Below are positions 5,002 through 10,804 of a DNA stretch of 10,804 nucleotides, in pieces. Source of the DNA: UBA6770 sp965661115 (lineage in GTDB: Bacteria > Bacteroidota > Bacteroidia > Flavobacteriales_G > Salibacteraceae); the NCBI GenBank assembly GCA_965661115.1, contig CBFICO010000085.1:1-10804 (forward strand), given 5' to 3'. The position numbers and the translations under genes were made by a program. A model generated the notes under the pieces. The model ran no database searches, had not been told where the DNA came from, and saw nothing but the letters and a program-made list of their open reading frames with translations. The stretch's first letter is position 1. Every line of letters starts with the position of its first letter.

Positions 5002-6480
5002 ATGGAAGTCACCATCCTTTTTCCACATCAACTGCACAGCAATCATGCTATTGTTGATACACAAAGAACCGTGTACTTAGTTGAGGAATTTTTATTCTTT
5101 TCTCAATACAAGTTTCACAAACAGAAGCTCACCTACCACAGAGCCAGCATGAAGTGTTTTGCGGAAGAACTGGGTGAAAAAGGAATTTCAGTACAATACA
5201 TAAACTCCAGCGAAGCTTTACACGACATTAGAGTGTTAATTCCTCATTTAGCTTCCAGTGGAATAAAATCTATTCATATAATTGACCCGACAGATTTTTG
5301 GTTGTCTAAAAGAATAAAAGAGTCAGCAAACGAGCATCACATCAATCTAGTAGAATACGAGAGTCCTCTGTTTCTAAACAGTAAAGCAGAATTAAGCAAC
5401 TTTTTTAAGCCAGAGAAAAAATCATTCTTTCAGACGACTTTTTATAAGCAACAGCGTAAACAACGAGGCATATTAATAGAAACTGACGGCTCACCTACTG
5501 GTGGAAAATGGACTTTCGATTCAGAAAACAGAAAGAAATACCCAAAAAGCAAAACACCACCGTTTACGCATTTTCCAGCGCCTGATAAATTTTGGACAGA
5601 AGCCAAAAAATATGTTGAGACTAACTTTAAAGACAATCCGGGTATAATCAACGACAATGTGCTATTTCCTTATTCAAGAATAGAGGCAGATAAATGGTTG
5701 CAACAGTTTTTTGAGTATCGTTTTCACGAATTTGGTGACTATGAGGATGCTATAGTTTCTGGTGAACTGGTTTTAAACCATAGTGTTTTGACTCCCATGT
5801 TAAATGTGGGTTTAATTGAACCTAAAAAGGTGGTTGAAAGCGCACTTGAATTTGGCAAGAAGCACAACGTTCCTATTAACTCTCTAGAAGGTTTTATAAG
5901 GCAAATTATAGGGTGGAGAGAATTTATACGGGGAATGTACGTAAGCAAAGGGAGCTTTTCACGAACAAGAAATTACTGGGAGTTTAAGCGAAAAATTCCA
6001 GCATCTTTTTACACCGGAAATACGGGTATCTTGCCCATTGACAACACCATAAAAAAAGTATTAAAAACCGGATATTGCCATCATATAGAACGCTTAATGA
6101 TTCTCGGAAATTTTATGCTGTTATGTGAGTTTGATCCCGACGAAGTCTACCGCTGGTTTATGGAGCTTTTTGTTGATGCTTACGATTGGGTAATGGTTCC
6201 AAACGTATACGGAATGAGTCAGTTTGCAGATGGTGGTACGTTTGCAACTAAGCCCTATATCAGCAGCTCAAATTATGTACTAAAAATGAGTGACTACGCC
6301 AAAGGTGAATGGCAGCAGGTTTGGGACGGGTTGTTCTGGAACTTTATGGATAAGCACCGAACATTTTTTCTTAAAAACCCGAGGTTGAGTATGCTTATCA
6401 GAACATTTGACAAAATGGACAAACAAAAACAAATGCAACAATTAGAGCATGCAAATCTATACTTAAACACCTTGAAATAA
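5002..6480 (+). CDS. Cryptochrome/photolyase-related protein (DPRP, PF04244; prokaryotic (6-4) photolyase family) without Fe-S cysteines
   Basis: A 492-residue member of the deoxyribodipyrimidine photolyase-related family that includes Agrobacterium PhrB, a (6-4) photolyase, and Rhodobacter CryB. The N-terminal alpha/beta domain starts L-F-P-H-Q-L (6-11). The FAD domain shows F-I-R-Q-I-I-G-W-R-E-F-I-R-G (298-311), G-Y-C-H-H-I-E-R-L-M (357-366), N-V-Y-G-M-S-Q-F-A-D-G-G (401-412) and A-T-K-P-Y-I-S-S-S-N-Y (415-425). His360/His361, Tyr419 and Tyr425 match PhrB active-site His365/His366, Tyr424 and Tyr430. The four cluster cysteines of PhrB (350, 438, 441, 454) have no counterparts: the region is M-S-D-Y-A-K-G-E-W-Q-Q-V-W-D-G (429-443) and the loop is shortened. 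The only cysteines are 52, 359 and 375. A missing [4Fe-4S] cluster is therefore predicted, while flavin and DNA binding look kept. It starts directly after the DUF2256 stop. Confidence 0.93.
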   Translation: MEVTILFPHQLHSNHAIVDTQRTVYLVEEFLFFSQYKFHKQKLTYHRASMKCFAEELGEKGISVQYINSSEALHDIRVLIPHLASSGIKSIHIIDPTDFWLSKRIKESANEHHINLVEYESPLFLNSKAELSNFFKPEKKSFFQTTFYKQQRKQRGILIETDGSPTGGKWTFDSENRKKYPKSKTPPFTHFPAPDKFWTEAKKYVETNFKDNPGIINDNVLFPYSRIEADKWLQQFFEYRFHEFGDYEDAIVSGELVLNHSVLTPMLNVGLIEPKKVVESALEFGKKHNVPINSLEGFIRQIIGWREFIRGMYVSKGSFSRTRNYWEFKRKIPASFYTGNTGILPIDNTIKKVLKTGYCHHIERLMILGNFMLLCEFDPDEVYRWFMELFVDAYDWVMVPNVYGMSQFADGGTFATKPYISSSNYVLKMSDYAKGEWQQVWDGLFWNFMDKHRTFFLKNPRLSMLIRTFDKMDKQKQMQQLEHANLYLNTLK

Positions 6481-6512
6481 ACTATGAGCATAACCAGTTG
6501 TAATACTCTACA

Positions 6513-7130
6513 ATGAAGGATAAGAGGAAAACATATCACGATTATGTAATAAAGGACGGAACGTTTATTGGTGAATTTGAAAAAATGTACCAAGAACATC
6601 CAGACCCTTGGATGCAATCGGAGCAACCTAACCAAGCTGCAAGAGCCGCCGGAATTCAATTCCTAAAAAAACATAAGGTAAAAAACATTGTAGAAGCTGG
6701 TTGCGGTTTAGGATACTATTCCAATTGGATTTTTCAAGAAACGGGTATAGTGCCAATAGCTTTTGACTTTTCGGAAACTGCGGTAAAAAAAGCTACAGAA
6801 AATTTTCCAGAACTTAGATTTGAGCAAGGAGATATTGTAAAAGATCTAACTAAATACAAATCTGCGGGTTGCATTGTGTTCAGTGAAATAATTTGGTACG
6901 TTTTGCCAAATCTCACTAAAATATTAACCGCATTAAAAAGTGATTTTCATGGCAAGCTCTTACTTGTAAATCAAGTATTTTACAAAGGGACTCAACAGTA
7001 TGGAAATGAGTATTTTACCAGTTTAAAGGAATTTTTAGAGTACATGCCTTTTGAGGCAATAGATTGCTTTGAAGAAGAAAATCCCTCCACAACAACTATA
7101 GGCACTTCTACCCTATTTAAAATTGGTTAG
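6513..7130 (+). CDS. Class I SAM-dependent methyltransferase
   Basis: A 205-residue Rossmann-fold methyltransferase. Motif I is V-E-A-G-C-G-L-G-Y-Y-S (60-70), the acidic residue after strand 2 is Asp85 (F-D-F-S), motif II-like G-D-I-V is at 106-109, and F-S-E-I-I-W-Y-V (123-130) follows. The N-terminal E-F-E-K-M-Y-Q...D-P-W segment (21-33) is typical of NodS-like and related small-molecule methyltransferases, but the substrate cannot be read from sequence. It lies 32 bp after the DPRP gene on the same strand with no terminator between, so it may be the last gene of the cluster. Its stop codon overlaps the stop of the convergent molybdoenzyme gene. A role in making a light-harvesting cofactor or in repair is speculation. 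Confidence 0.88.
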   Translation: MKDKRKTYHDYVIKDGTFIGEFEKMYQEHPDPWMQSEQPNQAARAAGIQFLKKHKVKNIVEAGCGLGYYSNWIFQETGIVPIAFDFSETAVKKATENFPELRFEQGDIVKDLTKYKSAGCIVFSEIIWYVLPNLTKILTALKSDFHGKLLLVNQVFYKGTQQYGNEYFTSLKEFLEYMPFEAIDCFEEENPSTTTIGTSTLFKIG

Positions 7131-9457
7131 GCCTTCTGAATAGTTATTCTAATACCTTTTGATGTAGGTGTATTCGACTCAGCTGCAGTACTATCTATTG
7201 GAACCAATACATTAGTTTCTGGAAAATAAGCCGCAGTATTCCCTTCTGGAATATCGTAAGGAACCACTACAAAACGGTATGCGAAACGTTTTTTATCCTT
7301 AAAGTGACTGGTAAGGTTAACTACTTCCCCTGAAATAAGCCCTTCCTTTTCAATATCGCTTGGATGCATAAAAAGCACCCTGCGTTCATTATAAACACCA
7401 CGATACCTATCGTCTAAACCGTAAATTGTGGTGTTAAACTGATCATGACTCCGAATTGTCATTAGCAAGTATTCTTTTTGCTCCACCTCAATTGGTTGTA
7501 ATTGATTTACCGTGAAATTTGCCTTTTTATTCGGTGTGGTAAAATTCAATTCCCTAGGGCCATTGGGCAAATAAAAACCACCTTTTTGCCGGACTCTAGC
7601 ATTAAAGTCATGAAACCCATCAATGGATTGTGCAATTAAGTCTCGAATGTTATCGTAATTATTGCTAAGCTCTAACCAATCTATACTATCGTTACTACCA
7701 AATGTTTTGGAAGCTAGTTCGGCTATAATTCTAGTTTCACTTTTTAAATGCTCCGATACTGGCTTTAAATCGCCGTTGCTTTGGTGCACCACACCCATAG
7801 AGTTTTCAACGGTTACAAACTGAACACCGTCTTTTTGCACATCCTCTTCGCTCCTACCCAAACAAGGTAAAATAAGAGCATGCTCTCCGTGAATTAAATG
7901 GCTTCTGTTTGGCTTGGTAGAAACATGAACCGTGAGTTTGCAGTTTTGCAAAGCCTTGGCAGTGAATAAAGTATCTGGAGTGGCAGAAAGGAAGTTTCCT
8001 CCCATTGCTATAAACACTTTTCCTTTTTCTTGATGCATTTTTTCTATTGCCTCAACAACATCTAGCCCAGCTTCTTTTGGAAACTCTTTGCCAAATAGCT
8101 TATTCAGATTATCGATAAACTCAGGTTTGGGTTTTTCATAAATACCCATGGTTCGGTCGCCCTGCACGTTACTATGCCCACGCACCGGACAAGTTCCTGC
8201 GCCTGGCTTACCAATACTTCCTTTCAACAACAGTAAATTCACTATTTCCTGAATGGTTTCTACCCCATTGTGGTGTTGGGTAATTCCCATAGCCCAACAA
8301 ATGATAATGCGCTTTTTTTCTGCAATTAAATTAGCCACTTGCTCTATTTCGTGAAAACGCAGACCGCTTTGAGCAACTAAATCATTTATATCTTGATTTT
8401 TAATGTGATCAATTAAAGCATCGTAGCCATCGGTATGTTGCAATATAAAAGGGTTATCAAAAACCGAATTAGGCTTTTTCTCTTCTTTTTGAAGCAGCAA
8501 GTAGATAATGGCTTTCAGCAGAGCTAAATCGCCGTTAATTTTTACTTGCAAATAATGATCAGAAATCGCACTAGATTTTAGCACGCTTAAACCTTGCGGA
8601 TTTTTGAACCTTAATAAACCGGGTTCTTTTAGCGGATTTACAGAAACAATTTTGGCGCCTTCAGCTTTAGCTTCTTCTAAAGCACTCAACATTCTTGGGT
8701 GATTTGTCCCAGGGTTTTGTCCCATTATCAAAATCACCTCTGCTTTGTTGAAGTCCTCCAATTTCACAGAACCTTTACCAAGACCTAAAGTTTTGGTTAG
8801 CGCTACACCACTACTCTCATGACACATATTAGAGCAATCTGGTAAATTATTAGTACCATAATTCCTTACAAACAACTGATACAAATACGCCGCTTCGTTA
8901 CTCGTTCTGCCTGATGTATAAAAAATAGCATCATCAGGAGTAGGTTGTTCGTTAAGGTCTTTTGCAATTATTTCAAATGCCTTATCCCAGGCAATTGGTT
9001 CATAGTGGGTTCCTCCTTCTGGTAGATACATGGGCTGGGTAATTCTTCCAGACTTACCCAATTCGTAATCGGTAAAATTTACCAACTGCTGTATGGAATG
9101 TTTCTGCCAAAAAGCTGGATCAGCCTTTTTCTTAGTAGACTCCTCTGCTATTGCCTTTGCGCCGTTTTCGCAATACTCGCCTAAAAAGGAACGCTTTTCA
9201 TCCGGATCAGGCCATGCACAACCCGGACAATCAAATCCGTCAAACTGATTCATTTTAGGCATTACCGTTGCCACAGCGTCGGCACCAACTTCTTTGGTTA
9301 GGTGCTTTAGTGCAACCGCTACACCTTTGGCTCCAGCGGCCGAACTTGAGGGTGCAATAACTTTTCCGTTCGTAAATTTTTCTGGAGGTACACCATGGTG
9401 TATATCCTCACTCACCTGAGTAAGCTCAGGTTTAGTAACTACCTTTTTCTTTCGCAT
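7127..9457 (-). CDS. FdhF/YdeP family molybdopterin oxidoreductase
   Basis: A 776-residue protein of the molybdopterin oxidoreductase superfamily, FdhF/YdeP subfamily (formate dehydrogenase alpha-like). E. coli YdeP is linked to acid resistance, but the reaction of the group is largely unknown. Near the N-terminus G-F-D-C-P-G-C-A-W-P (74-83) and Y-C-E-N-G-A-K-A (95-102) carry Cys77, Cys80 and Cys96, candidate Fe-S ligands. D-C-S-N-M-C-H-E-S-S (207-216) places Cys212 where formate dehydrogenase H has its selenocysteine, so it is the likely Mo ligand. The C-terminal dinucleotide-binding domain (about 640-770) begins M-T-I-R-S-H-D-Q-F-N-T-T and includes D-D-R-Y-R-G-V-Y-N-E-R-R-V. No Tat signal is seen, suggesting a cytoplasmic enzyme. 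The ATG at 9457 is the natural start. No fdhD or other partner gene is in the window. Confidence 0.94.
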   Translation of the reverse strand: MRKKKVVTKPELTQVSEDIHHGVPPEKFTNGKVIAPSSSAAGAKGVAVALKHLTKEVGADAVATVMPKMNQFDGFDCPGCAWPDPDEKRSFLGEYCENGAKAIAEESTKKKADPAFWQKHSIQQLVNFTDYELGKSGRITQPMYLPEGGTHYEPIAWDKAFEIIAKDLNEQPTPDDAIFYTSGRTSNEAAYLYQLFVRNYGTNNLPDCSNMCHESSGVALTKTLGLGKGSVKLEDFNKAEVILIMGQNPGTNHPRMLSALEEAKAEGAKIVSVNPLKEPGLLRFKNPQGLSVLKSSAISDHYLQVKINGDLALLKAIIYLLLQKEEKKPNSVFDNPFILQHTDGYDALIDHIKNQDINDLVAQSGLRFHEIEQVANLIAEKKRIIICWAMGITQHHNGVETIQEIVNLLLLKGSIGKPGAGTCPVRGHSNVQGDRTMGIYEKPKPEFIDNLNKLFGKEFPKEAGLDVVEAIEKMHQEKGKVFIAMGGNFLSATPDTLFTAKALQNCKLTVHVSTKPNRSHLIHGEHALILPCLGRSEEDVQKDGVQFVTVENSMGVVHQSNGDLKPVSEHLKSETRIIAELASKTFGSNDSIDWLELSNNYDNIRDLIAQSIDGFHDFNARVRQKGGFYLPNGPRELNFTTPNKKANFTVNQLQPIEVEQKEYLLMTIRSHDQFNTTIYGLDDRYRGVYNERRVLFMHPSDIEKEGLISGEVVNLTSHFKDKKRFAYRFVVVPYDIPEGNTAAYFPETNVLVPIDSTAAESNTPTSKGIRITIQKA

Positions 9458-9547
9458 TGTGTTTAGTTTGGAGTCTCACTCGTTGAATACACAAATTAGG
9501 TACTCATAAAGTTCAATTTACTCGAGCGCAAAGATGTATCTGAGCAA

Positions 9548-9574
9548 TTAGATTACGTATTGTAAAAAATCTAA
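9548..9574. repeat. Inverted repeat upstream of the molybdoenzyme gene
   Basis: TTAGATT (9548-9554) and AATCTAA (9568-9574) form a 7-bp dyad around a 13-bp spacer, about 90 bp upstream of the ATG at 9457. A weak -7-like box (minus strand CATCTTTG, 9536-9529, one mismatch to TAnnTTTG) lies downstream of it. It could be a regulator site; AT-rich DNA makes chance dyads common. Confidence 0.25.
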
Positions 9575-9593
9575 ATCTCCCAAAATTTTATAC

Positions 9594-9618
9594 AAAAAAA
9601 GGGAGCCTAAGCTCCCTT
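9594..9618 (-). terminator. Intrinsic terminator of the Kelch-repeat gene
   Basis: On the minus strand AAGGGAGC, loop TTAG and GCTCCCTT form a perfect 8-bp stem, followed directly by a T run (plus-strand A run 9594-9600). It lies 23 bp after the TAA of the Kelch gene and before the molybdoenzyme promoter region, so the two minus-strand genes are probably separate transcripts. Confidence 0.9.
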
Positions 9619-9640
9619 CTGCATTCTAACTTTGAACCAA

Positions 9641-10804
9641 TTAATTAACTATCAACTTGTCTGTTTTTATATGTTCACCATCTCTTATTTGGAAAACATA
9701 AATTCCCGCATTTAAAGTGCTAATATCAATAGTTTCTATTTCAGCAATTTCTGGTAGGTTTATCAGTATTTTACCCGATAAATCCGTAATAATCATTTTG
9801 GGATTATCCGCATTTGTAATTTGAATAGTTACCTTATCATTTGCCGGATTAGGATACAACTCGTAATTTACTTCTGAAGTAACATTCACAACCGAAGCCG
9901 TCAACCGTTCTCTTTCCTGAGCTTCTTTCTCATTCGGAATCAATGTAAGGTCATAGGCAATCATGCTATTCAATCTTACACCGTCGGCATCCTCTCCTCC
10001 TACAACATAGGCTACTCTATCAATTATAAACGTGCTTGTTGCCCAACGACTACTGCCTGGGTGAGGTTCTTGCTCTGTCCATTTGTCCAGAACAGGGTCA
10101 TATTGATAAACTTGACCAGTATCAAAATTGTTGTGGGTCTCGTCTTCTCCACTTACCACGTAACCAAAGTCTGCAGTGGCTGCTTGAGAACCAGCAACTC
10201 TTCCTTCTCCTGGAAACGTACCCATTTGCGTCCAAGTACTATCCAAGCTGTTAAACTTATACCAATCTCGATAAATGTTAGTTCTTGATTGATTTAATCC
10301 TTGAAAAAAATCAGAACCATGACCTAATCCCATATATGCGTCAGTGCCAATACCGAAGTAAAATGGATGGTGTCTTGCCACTCCAGGCAAGTCCGGCATT
10401 TTGAACCAAGTATTTGTTGCTACGTTGTATTCCCAAAAATCCTTTAGGTTTCTGTTTGATGAACCTGCTCCAACATAAATTCTTCCGTTTGAAGTGGCTA
10501 TAAGTGCAGGATGCAGTCGCCCAGAACAACTACACGATGCTAGTTGCCTCCACGAATCAGTGTCTGGGTTATATTCCCACCAGTCGTTTAGTGCAGCTCT
10601 TGTTTGACTTAGACCAAAACCAAAATAAGCTTTACCGTTGTAGGTTACTGCCTCAGCAAACCCTCTAGCTACTCCAGGGAAATCTGTTTTTTTAGTCCAT
10701 GTATTTGAGCTGGTATCATAGGAGTAGAAATCCTTTAGCATAACGTTTCCATTGGCAGAACCACTTAATAAGTAACCCGTTCCATCTAAAACAAAAGTCA
10801 CAGG
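9641..10804 (-). CDS. Secreted Kelch-repeat protein with T9SS type A sorting domain (N-terminus beyond window)
   Basis: 387 residues are visible and the frame stays open at the right edge, so the start and signal peptide lie outside. About five to six Kelch-type blades of roughly 50 residues are recognisable from repeated W-E-Y-N/Y-D-Y...T-x-T/D-x-W...P-G-x-x-R patterns, for example D-T-S-S-N-T-W-T-K near the visible start. They probably form a beta-propeller. A Ser/Cys-rich turn (S-C-S-C-S-G-R) sits between blades. The last 75 or so residues begin N-Y-E-L-Y-P-N-P-A-N-D-K and end G-I-Y-V-F-Q-I...K-L-I-V-N. This is the TIGR04183-type C-terminal domain that directs proteins through the type IX system, so it should be secreted or anchored on the surface. 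Ligand unknown; such propellers are common in carbohydrate- or protein-binding surface proteins. No functional link to the photolyase cluster is apparent. Confidence 0.93.
   Translation of the reverse strand, partial: PVTFVLDGTGYLLSGSANGNVMLKDFYSYDTSSNTWTKKTDFPGVARGFAEAVTYNGKAYFGFGLSQTRAALNDWWEYNPDTDSWRQLASCSCSGRLHPALIATSNGRIYVGAGSSNRNLKDFWEYNVATNTWFKMPDLPGVARHHPFYFGIGTDAYMGLGHGSDFFQGLNQSRTNIYRDWYKFNSLDSTWTQMGTFPGEGRVAGSQAATADFGYVVSGEDETHNNFDTGQVYQYDPVLDKWTEQEPHPGSSRWATSTFIIDRVAYVVGGEDADGVRLNSMIAYDLTLIPNEKEAQERERLTASVVNVTSEVNYELYPNPANDKVTIQITNADNPKMIITDLSGKILINLPEIAEIETIDISTLNAGIYVFQIRDGEHIKTDKLIVN

Noticed and set aside
6294..6659. Minus-strand 121-codon open frame across the DPRP/methyltransferase junction
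   Set aside because: It is antisense to two well-supported genes and has no recognisable domain.
10036..10288. Plus-strand open frames of 72 and 75 codons
   Set aside because: They are antisense shadows of the Kelch-repeat gene, whose repeat pattern and sorting domain are clear.

Overview
The window looks like a chromosomal segment of a Bacteroidota member, probably of the order Flavobacteriales. The evidence is low-GC DNA, a type IX secretion (T9SS) C-terminal sorting domain on the last protein, weak or absent Shine-Dalgarno sequences, one clear match to the Bacteroidota -7 promoter box (TAnnTTTG), and gene families typical of flavobacteria. No rRNA, tRNA, CRISPR array, insertion sequence or prophage was seen, and no gene-free stretch exceeds 300 bases.

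Layout. On the minus strand, 1-585 holds the N-terminal part of a YceI-like lipoprotein. A 190-bp divergent promoter region follows, with two dyads. A plus-strand block then fills 776-7130: a small four-helix membrane protein, a TIGR03643/DUF2805 small protein, a short photolyase-like protein with inverted domain order, a divergent full-length photolyase/cryptochrome, a 64-bp palindromic element, a flavin reductase-family protein, a 48-residue DUF2256 zinc-ribbon protein, a DPRP/(6-4)-photolyase-family protein, and a SAM methyltransferase. The methyltransferase overlaps tail-to-tail by 4 bp with a minus-strand FdhF/YdeP-type molybdopterin oxidoreductase (7127-9457). Last, a minus-strand Kelch-repeat protein with a T9SS tail runs off the right edge and ends at a clear intrinsic terminator.

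How it fits together. The core, 1245-6480, is a compact light-dependent DNA-repair or photosensory island. It has three flavin-binding photolyase/cryptochrome homologues of three different subfamilies, two conserved small proteins (TIGR03643 and DUF2256) and a flavin reductase-like protein. Several junctions are translationally coupled: ATGA, GTGA, an 11-bp overlap, and a stop directly followed by a start. The DPRP member keeps its active-site His-His motif but lacks the cysteines that hold the [4Fe-4S] cluster in characterised (6-4) photolyases. The full-length middle photolyase lacks the usual DGD...N...WQW flavin-pocket signature. The first is built as FAD domain followed by a photolyase-N-like alpha/beta domain. 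Residue correspondences to characterised photolyases are hand alignments from memory and should be checked computationally.
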